Assembly (NCBI GenBank): GCA_023263845.1
Contig: JALQUH010000281.1
Location: 1-43,021 of the forward strand
From: Candidatus Nanopelagicales bacterium
GTDB taxonomy: Bacteria; Actinomycetota; Actinomycetes; S36-B12
Length of the DNA stretch: 43,021 nucleotides
Direction: 5' to 3'
Shown here: positions 1 to 9,680 of the stretch, piece after piece
How the letters are laid out: the number at the start of each line of letters is the position of its first letter
How positions within the stretch are numbered: position 1 is the stretch's first letter
Position numbers and translations under genes: made by a program
Notes under the pieces: generated by a model
Database searches by the model: none
Seen by the model: the letters and a program-made list of their open reading frames with translations, nothing else
Told to the model about the DNA's origin: nothing

Positions 1-315
1 CTCAAGCCCGAATACGAAGAGGTGCAGCTTGGTACCGCCGAGGTGCGCGAGGTCTTCAAGTCCTCCAAGTTCGGCACCATTGCAGGTTCGCTTGTGCGGT
101 CCGGCGAAATTCGTCGCAACACCAAGGCCCGGCTTGTTCGCGACGGTGCCGTGGTGGCAAACGACCTCACCATCTCATCGCTGCGTCGCTTCAAGGATGA
201 CGTTACGGAGGTGCGCGAAGGTTACGAGTGCGGTATCAACCTCGGCACGTACGGCGATGTGAAGGTAGACGACGTGATTGAGACCTATGAGATGCGGGAG
301 AAGCCACGGGCCTAG
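1..315 (+). CDS. infB: Translation initiation factor IF-2, C-terminal fragment (truncated by window start)
   Basis: Frame open from base 1; ...[36 protein letters not shown]...[16 protein letters not shown] is the IF-2 C-terminal domain; followed by rbfA and truB. Confidence 0.96.
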   Translation, partial: LKPEYEEVQLGTAEVREVFKSSKFGTIAGSLVRSGEIRRNTKARLVRDGAVVANDLTISSLRRFKDDVTEVREGYECGINLGTYGDVKVDDVIETYEMREKPRA

Positions 316-339
316 GCCCTCGACCATCGAGGAGGAGTC

Positions 340-774
340 GTGCCATCGGAAGCCCGAGCGCGCAAACTCGCTGAACGCGTACGCGAGATCGTCGCTGAGG
401 CGTTGGAGATGAGGGTGAAGGATCCCCGACTGGGGTTCGTCACCGTGACGGATGCTCGCGTCACCGCTGACCTGCGCGAGGCGACCGTGTTCTACACGGT
501 TTATGGCGATGACGAGGCACGCGCCGCCACGGCGGCTGCCCTGGAGTCGGCTAGGGGCGTGCTGCGCAGTGAGGTGGGTCGACAGACCGGTATCAAGCAC
601 ACGCCGTCGCTGGAGTTCGTGCTCGACGCCGTGCCCGATACGGCACGCCACATCGACGAGTTGCTGCGCGACGCGGCCGAGTCGGACGCCCACGTGCATG
701 AGCAGGCCGCGGCTGCGCACTACGCCGGGGATCCGGATCCGTACCGCCATCGCGAAGCTGAGGATGGGGACTAA
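340..774 (+). CDS. rbfA: 30S ribosome-binding factor RbfA
   Basis: MPSEARARKLAERVREIVAEALEMRVKDPRLGFVTVTDARVTADLREATVFYTV; GTG start preceded by GAGGAGG; between infB and truB. Confidence 0.95.
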   Translation: MPSEARARKLAERVREIVAEALEMRVKDPRLGFVTVTDARVTADLREATVFYTVYGDDEARAATAAALESARGVLRSEVGRQTGIKHTPSLEFVLDAVPDTARHIDELLRDAAESDAHVHEQAAAAHYAGDPDPYRHREAEDGD

Positions 775-1675
775 CCCACCCCGCGGGATCCTCGTCGTCG
801 ACAAGCCGGCCGGGCCTTCGTCCCATGCCGTGGTGTCCTGGGCGCGCAAGGCGCTCGGTACTCGCAAGGTCGGTCATGCCGGGACGCTCGATCCGGCAGC
901 GACCGGCGTCCTCGTCCTCGGCGTGGGCGCCGGCACACGCCTGCTCGGTCACCTCGCCGGTGACGACAAGGAGTACCTCAGCACCTTCGTCCTCGGTGTG
1001 GGTACGACGACCGACGATGCCCAGGGCGATGTCACGGTCGAGCCTGGAGCTCTCATTGACCGCGCGCACCTGAGCGCGGCGATGCACGCATGGACTGGCG
1101 ACATCATGCAGCGTCCGAGTGCCGTGAGCGCGATCAAGGTTGATGGCAAACGCGCCTATGACCTGGTGCGCTCCGGACAAGAGGTTGAGCTCGCGGCACG
1201 TCCGGTACGCATTGGCGCCTTCGAACTCCTCGACCTTCGGCTCGAGCGTGTGGTCACCGGACAGGGTGCCGACATCGACGTCACCATTGCCGACGTACGG
1301 GTTCTGGGAAGTTCCGGGACATATGTGCGGGCGCTCGCCCGCGATGTTGCGGCCGATCTCGGAACGGTGGGGCACGTGCGCGAGTTGCGGCGAGTGCGCT
1401 CAGGGGCATTCGGCATTGATGATGCGGTGCCGGCTGATGCCATCACGGCGGAGGGACTGGTACCGCTGGCGCAGGCCGCGTCCCGAAGCCTGCCGTACGT
1501 CGCCGTACCGAAGGAGTCGGTGCGTTCGATCCGTCACGGCGTGCAGATCCCGTGGCCGCCGGAACTCCCAACGCAGGGGGCGGTCGCTCTCGTGCACGGG
1601 GACGATCTGGTCGCGCTGGCGGAGGAGCGTGGCGGTCGCGCCCGCTATCTGGCTGTCTTTCCTCCGGTCGCTTAG
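764..1675 (+). CDS. truB: tRNA pseudouridine(55) synthase TruB
   Basis: GILVVDKPAGPSSHAVVSWARKALGTRKVGHAGTLDPAATGVLVLGVG; ATG at 764 overlaps the rbfA stop. Confidence 0.95.
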   Translation: MGTNPPRGILVVDKPAGPSSHAVVSWARKALGTRKVGHAGTLDPAATGVLVLGVGAGTRLLGHLAGDDKEYLSTFVLGVGTTTDDAQGDVTVEPGALIDRAHLSAAMHAWTGDIMQRPSAVSAIKVDGKRAYDLVRSGQEVELAARPVRIGAFELLDLRLERVVTGQGADIDVTIADVRVLGSSGTYVRALARDVAADLGTVGHVRELRRVRSGAFGIDDAVPADAITAEGLVPLAQAASRSLPYVAVPKESVRSIRHGVQIPWPPELPTQGAVALVHGDDLVALAEERGGRARYLAVFPPVA

Positions 1676-3879
1676 CGGGCCAAGGTGCCGTGGGCGGTGT
1701 CGGGGGAGAGGTCCTCGACCAGGATGCGTGCCCACACATCGCAGACGGCCGGGAGCGGGAAACTCGCCTCGACCTGGTGACGTGCCTGCGCCGCCGTGGC
1801 CGCCCACTGCCCGCTGGCGACAGTGTCGTGGATGGCTTCGGCGGCAATGACTGGGTCGGCATGAATCCAGCGCGTGTCGTAGATCGTGTCAGAACCCGGC
1901 CAGGGCAATAGTGCAGGAATAGCGCCAGACGCCATCCCCTCCGCCGGCGCGAGATGGAAGCTCTCGTCATCCGACGTTGACAGGACCCACCCCACACGGC
2001 GCAGCCATGCGGGCACGTCGCCGCCGAATCCGTCGAAACTCACTGACCCTCGGATCGTCGGGTCGGCATGAATACGCTGGAAGAGCTGCTCGGCGGCGGC
2101 TCGCTCCTCCTGCTTGCGCCAGATCCACCAGTAGTCCCACGGCAGTTTGGACTTCACGGCGAGTCGGTAGCGCCGATCTCGACGACGGAGCCGTGACAGA
2201 ATTTCCAGTCCGAGATCGGGTCGTTTCCGGTGTGGGGAAATGCCGATCATGCCGAGAGTGAACTGCACATCACCGATCTTGGGGCGGTCGAACTGCTCGA
2301 CGTCGACCCAGTTCGGGATGACGACGATCCGCTCGCTGGGCCAGCCGGTACGCTCGCCCGTGAGTTGTGCGTAGAACGGGCTGACGCACACGACCTGATC
2401 GACCGCATCAATGCGGACGTCGGCGAGCCATCCCGCGTCAAGTTCGAATCGGTGTAGGCGCACGATGAGTCGCTGACCCTCGCGCTTGTGGCGGCTGTAC
2501 CACACGAGGTTGGGGCCGGCCCACTCGCAGATGATGACATCCGCCCACTCCACCATCTCGCGGCTGCGTGCCTCGTCGTGGCTGGCGAGGGCATCCCAGT
2601 GGTCAAGGCGCACGTCGAGCTCGGGCAGCGCCTCGAGGTGCTCTTGGATGCGGGTGAAGAACTTCAAATCGTGGCTGACGACACCCACCTTCAGTGGTGT
2701 ACGGCCGGCGAGTGCCGGCGGTGCGACCGGGAGCGCACGATCGATCAGATGGCGCATGCGGTCGACGGAGGCGGCCATCGTGTACGGCACTACGGCACTC
2801 TCGAGGTCGGTCCGGGCCATCTCGAGGGCGTTCGGATCGGCGATGACACCGCGGCACGCGGCGACGATGTCCTCGGCGCTCGCGACGTAGAACGGGTAGT
2901 CCTCGCCGATGAGTTCGACATGCATCGGCGTTCGATTGACCAGTACCGGCACACCGAGAGCCCCGAACTCCAGCACCTTGGTGGAAAGTTCGAGGCTCGC
3001 GTCCATCCGGGGATCGCGCCAGGACATTCCGAGGTCCGCGGCAGCGGTGAGTTCCATCGCTTGCTGACGAGGCATACCACCGTGCCAGATGACCCCCGGT
3101 GAATTCTCCAGCGCGGCTCGCATCCGTCCGGCCCATTCCGGGTCGTCCGGGACGTCGTGGATCTTGTCGCCGACCATGTGCAATTCGGCCTCGATACCGA
3201 CAGTCGCGAGCATGGAGGGAATCTCGGTCATCGGCAGGGTGTTCCACAGCGGCGCGAATTTGCCTGTGTAGACCAGGCGCAGCGGCCGCACCTGTGCGCC
3301 GTCCACGCTCACCACCGATCGTGCGGGAAGGTCGAAGGTTGGCTCGGGTACGACGGGACTCCACAGCACCGAACGGCCGCAGGCCGCTGGCACGCTTGAC
3401 TCCAGGAGGCAGCGCAACTCCTCGGTCTGGCACATCATGTAGCGACTGGCCGTCACGATCGTCTGCAGCCGATCCACCTGCTCGTCGTCCATGGCGAGCG
3501 GATCCTGGGCGATATCGGTGAGGTAGGTCCACAACCGGCCCCTGAGGATGCCGCTCGCGGCGGCCGCGCTCACAAAGCGAAGCCCGCGCACGACAACGAA
3601 GTCGGCACGCTGCTGGGCGTCGAGGCTCTCCAGATATTCGACGGCGCGGTCGGGGGTGAGCGGCGTGCCCGCGTTCGATCCGTCGAACGGATCCACCACG
3701 GTGACACCGGGCATGTCGCGCAGCGGGGCGACCAGTCGGTCATTCTCCACGGGTGCCTTGAGCAGTACGCGTACGTCGACGCCGCTGCGTGACAGTGCCT
3801 CGCACATGGACTGAACCCAGATAGCCGACCCATCAAGGATGTTGAGATTGACGTCGCCGTAGACCAGCGCCCCGCTCAT
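1672..3879 (-). CDS. Large glycosyltransferase-like protein with two tandem GT-B-like halves
   Basis: N-half with YTGKFAPLWNT and EFGALGVPVLVNRTPMH; C-half with VIPNWVDVEQFDRPK and APAEGMASGAIPALLPWPGSD. ATG at 3879 preceded by GGAGG and overlapping the upstream stop (ATGA). Confidence 0.75.
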   Translation of the reverse strand: MSGALVYGDVNLNILDGSAIWVQSMCEALSRSGVDVRVLLKAPVENDRLVAPLRDMPGVTVVDPFDGSNAGTPLTPDRAVEYLESLDAQQRADFVVVRGLRFVSAAAASGILRGRLWTYLTDIAQDPLAMDDEQVDRLQTIVTASRYMMCQTEELRCLLESSVPAACGRSVLWSPVVPEPTFDLPARSVVSVDGAQVRPLRLVYTGKFAPLWNTLPMTEIPSMLATVGIEAELHMVGDKIHDVPDDPEWAGRMRAALENSPGVIWHGGMPRQQAMELTAAADLGMSWRDPRMDASLELSTKVLEFGALGVPVLVNRTPMHVELIGEDYPFYVASAEDIVAACRGVIADPNALEMARTDLESAVVPYTMAASVDRMRHLIDRALPVAPPALAGRTPLKVGVVSHDLKFFTRIQEHLEALPELDVRLDHWDALASHDEARSREMVEWADVIICEWAGPNLVWYSRHKREGQRLIVRLHRFELDAGWLADVRIDAVDQVVCVSPFYAQLTGERTGWPSERIVVIPNWVDVEQFDRPKIGDVQFTLGMIGISPHRKRPDLGLEILSRLRRRDRRYRLAVKSKLPWDYWWIWRKQEERAAAEQLFQRIHADPTIRGSVSFDGFGGDVPAWLRRVGWVLSTSDDESFHLAPAEGMASGAIPALLPWPGSDTIYDTRWIHADPVIAAEAIHDTVASGQWAATAAQARHQVEASFPLPAVCDVWARILVEDLSPDTAHGTLAR

Positions 3880-5468
3880 GTCGTCCTCCACAGGACTGAG
3901 TCGTTCTGTCGGGGGAGGGTGGGCAGGTCGGCGAGGTGTTCCACGAGCAGATCGAGGATTCCATGGGGATCCTCCAGATCGACCTGGCGCGCGATGTACG
4001 GCGTGGTGACCGCCATGCTCAACAGTGTGCGATCGCGGAGGACCTCTTCAGGAAGCGGTGTGGTGTCGATGCCCTCGCCGCGCAGCAACGCCTTCGCGCG
4101 ATCGGTGAGTGGTACACGCGTGACGATCTCCCGCGGCCGCCAGGTTTGCAGGAGGATCTGATCGATGTCGGGGTCGTCGCCCACGACCAGGGCAACGTCC
4201 CACACTGCGCGAGGACGCGCTTCGATGTCGAGGCGATCGGCAAGCACAGACAACTGCACCGGCGCCGATGCGCCCAGCATGATCGCGCGCAGCACTGCAC
4301 GGCGTTGTTGGTCGGACATGGGTCGTCGAGCCTGGTCGAGTGCCTCGTCCAGGCCCTGGGTGCCCTCGGCGAACAGTGCCGCACCACGCGCATCGCCCTC
4401 GGTGCGCAACAGTGCACTCAGGTCCGCGTCGTGCCCTGTCACGATCCGTCGGCCCGAAGCCAGCAGTCCGAGGGTCACCGGTGTGGCACCGAGAGTCGCA
4501 CCGGCCACCCACATCGGGTCACCGAGCCCGAACGTCGAAGCTGTGACGGCATCCCGCAGGGCAAGGGAGCGATGCAGGCGGGGGTCGGGGGAGCGCACCG
4601 CGCGATCGCCGAGTTCTGCGAGTGCGGCAGCCCGCATATCCCGTTCGAGCGGCGTACCGGCCGGTCCCTGCCAGTCGACAAAGACGCCAGCGTCGCCCGG
4701 CACCTGGCCGAACTGCCATGCCGCAGGATCTATGCCCGGATGCCACGGGTCATCGCGACTCGACCCCGGCCCGTCGACCACGAGATCGCAGCGCTGCGCC
4801 AGTTCAGTGAGGAAGACGGTGTGCGTCGGCGAAGTCGAACGCAGCAGGACGACGGGTCGCCCCTGGGCATGAGCGGCGTCCACGAGCGCCGAAGCGGCGC
4901 GAAGTCGATCCACGGCTGCAGGGTTGCCGAGGTACTCCCACGTTTCACCGGGCAGAGCGGCCGCCGTGTCGATGACGACGATGTCGGCATCGACGGCCTC
5001 GACGAGTGCGGGGCCCTCGTGCGGCAGGGCACTGCTGACCGCTGCATAGGGCTGCCACGCGAGCATCGTGCGGTGCGACAGTGCTCCGGCGATCGCGAGA
5101 GACCCCTGAGCGGCGGCCGCCACGGATGTGCGGGGGATCAACAGGCGAGGCGCGTCGAGGTCGAGGACGTCGTCGCGCCGTCCGCGTGACGGCGTCGAGG
5201 ACGGGGGCGTGCTGCGTCGAGACCGGCGTAGTCGCCAGATGCGCCACAGATCACGCGGCAGCGTCAGCAATCGCTTCGGGCTCTTGGCCGCGTTGACGAG
5301 AAGGTTGCCGACGACATACGACGCGCTGCGCTCGGCTCGGTCCAGGGCGCGCTCGGCCCGCTCGGCCCGCGCCTGGGCTCGGCGCAGATCGTGCTGCAAT
5401 CGAGCAACCTGATTGCGGGCCGGCGCTTCGGGTGGCGCGGAGAGTTCGTCGACGGGGCCCTCGGTCAT
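3876..5468 (-). CDS. Glycan-locus protein of unknown function with N-terminal coiled coil
   Basis: N-terminal RLQHDLRRAQARAERAERALDRAERSASYVVGNLLVNAAKSPKRL; coupled by ATGA overlaps to both neighbours; no family recognised with certainty. Confidence 0.6.
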   Translation of the reverse strand: MTEGPVDELSAPPEAPARNQVARLQHDLRRAQARAERAERALDRAERSASYVVGNLLVNAAKSPKRLLTLPRDLWRIWRLRRSRRSTPPSSTPSRGRRDDVLDLDAPRLLIPRTSVAAAAQGSLAIAGALSHRTMLAWQPYAAVSSALPHEGPALVEAVDADIVVIDTAAALPGETWEYLGNPAAVDRLRAASALVDAAHAQGRPVVLLRSTSPTHTVFLTELAQRCDLVVDGPGSSRDDPWHPGIDPAAWQFGQVPGDAGVFVDWQGPAGTPLERDMRAAALAELGDRAVRSPDPRLHRSLALRDAVTASTFGLGDPMWVAGATLGATPVTLGLLASGRRIVTGHDADLSALLRTEGDARGAALFAEGTQGLDEALDQARRPMSDQQRRAVLRAIMLGASAPVQLSVLADRLDIEARPRAVWDVALVVGDDPDIDQILLQTWRPREIVTRVPLTDRAKALLRGEGIDTTPLPEEVLRDRTLLSMAVTTPYIARQVDLEDPHGILDLLVEHLADLPTLPRQNDSVLWRTT

Positions 5469-6550
5469 TCGCGGCCGCGTTCGTCGAGCCAGTCCAAAAT
5501 CACCTCAGCGATGCGCTCACCAGCGTGGCCGTCCCACAGGGGCGGACGTCGATCGGTGTCGACCGACTCGGCAAGGACCTCATCCAATTGCTCAATGAGC
5601 GTCGCCGCCGAGGCGAGACGGTTGGTGCCGTGGGTGATCGTCACCGGACGCTCGGTATTCGGCCGCAGCGTCAGGCAGGGCACACCGAGAACCGTCGTCT
5701 CCTCCTGTACTCCGCCGGAGTCGGTGATGACGGCACGGGCTCCACGGACAAGGGACATGAAGTCGAGGTATCCGAGGGGCTCAACAACGTGCACACGCGG
5801 GTGATCGCCCATGCCGAGGGCCTCCAGCACACGTCGCCCGCGCGGGTGAAGCGGGAGGACGATCTCAGAGCGGGCCGCCGCCGTGTGAACCAGGGCGACG
5901 AGTTCTGCGGCGGACTCAGGATCGTCAACGTTGCCGGGTCGGTGCAGCGTGGCGACAAGGTAGTCCTCGGGCAGCCCCAGATCGGCGCGGGCCTTCTGCG
6001 AATCCAGGCGGCTGAGATTGGCCAGCAGCGTGTCGATCATCGGGTTGCCGACGAGGTGGATGCGGTAGGCCGGGACACCTTCATGGGCCAGGTGAGCGAT
6101 GGCATCGGGACTGGTGCACAGGAGCAGATCGGCCAGCCGGTCGGTGACGATGCGGTTGATCTCCTCCGGCATCGACATGTCGAAACTGCGCAGTCCGGCC
6201 TCGACGTGAGCTACCGGGATCTGCAGCTTGGCGGCGGCGATGCTCGCTGCCAGCGTGGAGTTCACATCGCCGTACACGATGACCATGTCTGGTCGGGTCT
6301 GCAGCATCTCTGTCTCGAGTCCGACCAGGATCGCGGCCGTCTGCTCGGCGTGGCTGCCGGAACCGACCCCGAGATTGATGTCCGGCCGCGGCAGATCCAA
6401 CTCGCGGAAGAAGATCTCGGACATGCGGTCGTCGTAGTGCTGGCCGGTGTGGACGAGGCGTTGCCGGGCACCTCGTCGCGCGAGGGCAGCGATAACGGGA
6501 GCGGCCTTGGGGAAGTTCGGGCGAGCACCGGTGACGTGCAGCAGGGTCAT
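5465..6550 (-). CDS. wecB: UDP-N-acetylglucosamine 2-epimerase (non-hydrolysing)
   Basis: VTGARPNFPKAAPVIAAL, HTGQHYDDRMSEIFF, VYGDVNSTLAASIAAAKLQIPVAHVEAGLRSFDMSMPEEINR, TDSGGVQEETTVLGVPCLTLRPNTERP. Confidence 0.93.
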   Translation of the reverse strand: MTLLHVTGARPNFPKAAPVIAALARRGARQRLVHTGQHYDDRMSEIFFRELDLPRPDINLGVGSGSHAEQTAAILVGLETEMLQTRPDMVIVYGDVNSTLAASIAAAKLQIPVAHVEAGLRSFDMSMPEEINRIVTDRLADLLLCTSPDAIAHLAHEGVPAYRIHLVGNPMIDTLLANLSRLDSQKARADLGLPEDYLVATLHRPGNVDDPESAAELVALVHTAAARSEIVLPLHPRGRRVLEALGMGDHPRVHVVEPLGYLDFMSLVRGARAVITDSGGVQEETTVLGVPCLTLRPNTERPVTITHGTNRLASAATLIEQLDEVLAESVDTDRRPPLWDGHAGERIAEVILDWLDERGRE

Positions 6551-6630
6551 CTCGGCCTTCCCGTTGCCTTGTCCTGTGATCAGCGCTCCATGGGACGCAG
6601 GCGTCTACTATCCCAGACGGGAAGGTGGTG

Positions 6631-8337
6631 ATGGCTACGCGCGGGCAAGACCGGCGTGCCCAGACCGCACCGGCGTCGAAGCATGGGCCGGAGCGGTCGA
6701 TCGATGCTGTCCAGCGGACCCTGCGCCGGCTCCTGCCGTCGCTTGCCCATCTGCCGCTCGCGACCTCTGGCGCCGTACGCCGTTTCGCTGATGATCCGGC
6801 CCGCGGCCGGGCCGCCCTCGAGAGAGCTGTCCCCTCCGTCGGGAGACGTCGCTCCGGTGATGATCTGCCTCTCGTCGCGCTGGATCGCGCGGTCGCCGAG
6901 GACCGATACGGCGTCGCCCGTGAATTACTGGACCGGATCGCGCCGCAGGATCCTGCCCGCGGGGGTGCCGAGCTCGCTGTCGACCGGCTCGCCGGGCATC
7001 TGCATCGGGTGGCGGAGTCGGCGACGTCGGACGCGCGCGGTCGACGAGCCGTCCGCCGAGCCCGCGCGGACCTACAGGTGCTGGGCTCGCCGCTGCCCAC
7101 GTGGTGCGCGCAGCCGAGTGAGCCTCGCGGTTCGAAGGAGCCGCGCATCTTGCACGTGGTGACGAACTCCCTGCCGCGCGTACAGGCTGGTTCGACGATC
7201 CGCACGCAGCGAATCGCCCGAGCCCAGCGCGATGCCGGGTGGGATGCCCAGGTCGTGACCCGACCTGGCTACCCCGTGACGCGGGGTGAGGCGTGGGCGC
7301 GGGCCCGCGAGGAGGTCGACGGGGTCACCTACCACCGGCTGCTCCCGTGGATCATGCCGGACGAGCCCCGGATCCCCGAGGTCTACGCGCGGGAACTCGG
7401 TGCCCTGGTGGACCGGCTGCGGCCGGAAGTGCTCCACGCGGCCTCCGATCAGGTCAATGCCCGAGCTGCCCTCGAGGTGGGGCGACGGGCCGGTCTGCCG
7501 GTGGCCTACGAAGCCCGCAGCTTCTTCGAGGACACCTGGCTCGGTCGCCACGGATCCGATCCCACCGCCGACACATATCGACTCCTGCGCGATCGACACA
7601 CCGAGATTCTGCTGAGCGCGGACGTCGTGACCACGCTCGGTGAGGCGATGCGTGAGGAGATCATCGCCCGCGGGGTGGCGCCCGACCGCGTCATCGTCGC
7701 CCCCAACGCCGTACCGGCGCCGTTCCTCGCCCTTCCGGATCGGCCGAAGTCGGCCGTGCGCGAAAGCCTGGGGCTGCCGGCCGCTGATCTATGGGTGGGC
7801 AGTTTGGGCACACTCAACCCCGACGAGGGCTTCGACACCCTCCTGCAAGCTCTCGCGAGACTGCGCGCCGATGGTGCAGACGCGCGCGCACTCATCGTGG
7901 GTGATGGTCCGGCGACGGCGGACCTGCGGGAGCTTGCCGGTCAACTCAACGTGCCGGTCGTCATGCCTGGCCGGGTGGCCGTGGCCGATGTGCTGCCCTG
8001 GTACGACGCACTCGACGTGTTCGCCTTCCCGCGGCATGACACCGCGTTGAACCGATTGGTGACCGGCCTGAAGCCCGTCGAGGCGCAGGCGCGCGGGATT
8101 CCGGTGGTTGGTAGCGATCTGCCCGCGGTGCACGAGGTCCTCGGTCCCGGCGGCGCCCTCGTGGCCCCTGGGGACGTCGAGGCCTTCGCCACCGCCCTGG
8201 CCGGCCTGCTCGGGGAGTCCGTCCGGGCCGAACGGGGAAGGGCCGCCCGTGACTGGGTGGGGCAGACACGCACGTGGCCTCGCGTCATGGAGGCCTACCG
8301 GGCCGCGTACTCTTTCGGAGGTATCAGCGCCGCCTGA
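6631..8337 (+). CDS. GT4-type glycosyltransferase with ~170-aa N-terminal extension
   Basis: ILHVVTNSLPRVQAGSTIRTQRIARAQRDAGWDAQVVTRPGYP; LVTGLKPVEAQARGIPVVGSDLPAVHEVLG; start chosen at ATG after GGGAAGG. Confidence 0.85.
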   Translation: MATRGQDRRAQTAPASKHGPERSIDAVQRTLRRLLPSLAHLPLATSGAVRRFADDPARGRAALERAVPSVGRRRSGDDLPLVALDRAVAEDRYGVARELLDRIAPQDPARGGAELAVDRLAGHLHRVAESATSDARGRRAVRRARADLQVLGSPLPTWCAQPSEPRGSKEPRILHVVTNSLPRVQAGSTIRTQRIARAQRDAGWDAQVVTRPGYPVTRGEAWARAREEVDGVTYHRLLPWIMPDEPRIPEVYARELGALVDRLRPEVLHAASDQVNARAALEVGRRAGLPVAYEARSFFEDTWLGRHGSDPTADTYRLLRDRHTEILLSADVVTTLGEAMREEIIARGVAPDRVIVAPNAVPAPFLALPDRPKSAVRESLGLPAADLWVGSLGTLNPDEGFDTLLQALARLRADGADARALIVGDGPATADLRELAGQLNVPVVMPGRVAVADVLPWYDALDVFAFPRHDTALNRLVTGLKPVEAQARGIPVVGSDLPAVHEVLGPGGALVAPGDVEAFATALAGLLGESVRAERGRAARDWVGQTRTWPRVMEAYRAAYSFGGISAA

Positions 8338-8382
8338 GGGCGGGGCCGGCCGAGTGTGGCCGCGCGGCGACGAAGGATGGAT

Positions 8383-9642
8383 ATGGCACGCGATCTCGTG
8401 GTCATCGGGCTCGGCTATGTCGGTCTGCCCCTCGCCCAGGAGGCCTGCCGATCCGGCCTGATCGTTACGGGCCTTGACGTGTCCGAGCACGTGGTCGCCG
8501 GCCTCAATGCGGGCCGATCCCATGTCGATGACCTGTCCGATGCCGATATCGCGGCGATGGCCGACGCGGGCTTCACCGCCACGACGGACGCCTCGGTCAT
8601 CGCCGATGCCGACACGGTCGTCATCTGCGTACCGACTCCGCTCACCCCGGAGGGCGGTCCCGACCTGGGAGCGGTCCTTGGCGCGACGCGGTCCATCGCG
8701 GCCCATTTGCGACCTGGACATCTCATCGTGCTGGAGTCCACGACCTACCCGGGCACGACCGATGACGAGGTTCGCCCAGTCCTCGAAGCCGGTGGGCTCG
8801 TGGCAGGCCGCGACTTCCACCTCGCCTTCAGTCCCGAGCGCATCGATCCGGGCAACCCGGTCTTCGGCATGCGCAACACGCCCAAGGTGGTCGGCGGTCA
8901 CACGGCCGCGTGCACTGACGCGGCCGCCGCTTTCTACGGGCGATTCGTCGACACGGTTGTCCCCGCCCGGGGCACTCGCGAGGCCGAGATGGCCAAGTTG
9001 CTGGAGAACACCTATCGGCATATCAACATCGCCCTCGTCAACGAGATGGCGCGCTTTTGCCACGAACTTGATATCGACCTGTGGGACGTCATCGCGGCAG
9101 CCAAGAGCAAGCCCTTCGGATTCCAGGCCTTCTACCCCGGGCCAGGAGTCGGGGGACACTGCATCCCGATCGATCCGAACTACCTGAGCTATCAGGTGCA
9201 GGCCAAACTCGGCTACCCGTTCCGCTTCGTGGAGCTGGCGCAAGAGATCAATGCGGGCATGCCGACGTACGTCATTCGTCGGGTCCAGGACATCCTCAAC
9301 GAGGACGGCAAGCCCCTGCGTGGTGCCCGCGTGCTGCTGCTCGGGGTGACCTACAAGCCCGACATCGCCGATCAGCGGGAATCACCGGCCAAGCCCATCG
9401 CCCAACTCCTTCGCGACAAGGGGGCGATTGTGGAGTATCACGATCCGCATGTCACCGCCTGGCGAGTCGGAGGCGAGACGCTCGCGCCGGTTGATGACCT
9501 CCAGGATGCTGTTGCCATGGCTGACCTCACCGTCCTGCTACAGAACCACAACTCATACGACGTTGCGGGTCTCGTGGCGAGCTCACGCCGATTCTTCGAC
9601 ACCCGCGGTGTCACTCGAGGTGACGAGGCGGTGCGGCTCTGA
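8383..9642 (+). CDS. Nucleotide-sugar 6-dehydrogenase, UDP-GlcNAc/UDP-ManNAc (WbpA/WecC) type
   Basis: VVIGLGYVGLPLAQEA; LAFSPERIDPGNPVFGMRNTPKVVGG; AKLLENTYRHINIALVNEMA; PGPGVGGHCIPIDPNYLSY; LLGVTYKPDIADQRESPA. Confidence 0.9.
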   Translation: MARDLVVIGLGYVGLPLAQEACRSGLIVTGLDVSEHVVAGLNAGRSHVDDLSDADIAAMADAGFTATTDASVIADADTVVICVPTPLTPEGGPDLGAVLGATRSIAAHLRPGHLIVLESTTYPGTTDDEVRPVLEAGGLVAGRDFHLAFSPERIDPGNPVFGMRNTPKVVGGHTAACTDAAAAFYGRFVDTVVPARGTREAEMAKLLENTYRHINIALVNEMARFCHELDIDLWDVIAAAKSKPFGFQAFYPGPGVGGHCIPIDPNYLSYQVQAKLGYPFRFVELAQEINAGMPTYVIRRVQDILNEDGKPLRGARVLLLGVTYKPDIADQRESPAKPIAQLLRDKGAIVEYHDPHVTAWRVGGETLAPVDDLQDAVAMADLTVLLQNHNSYDVAGLVASSRRFFDTRGVTRGDEAVRL

Positions 9643-9680
9643 TCGACGGAGGACAGCAAACCGAAGCGAGCGCCCTCGCC

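Noticed and set aside
3936-5189. 417-aa plus-strand ORF
   Set aside because: Antisense to the minus-strand gene of the wecB operon; low-complexity Arg/His-rich translation typical of shadow ORFs in high-GC DNA, no recognisable domain.
5432-6631. 399-aa plus-strand ORF
   Set aside because: Lies entirely opposite wecB, whose family motifs are unmistakable; shadow ORF.
7789-9243. 484-aa minus-strand ORF
   Set aside because: Antisense to both the GT4 and the nucleotide-sugar dehydrogenase genes; no motif, GC-driven open frame.
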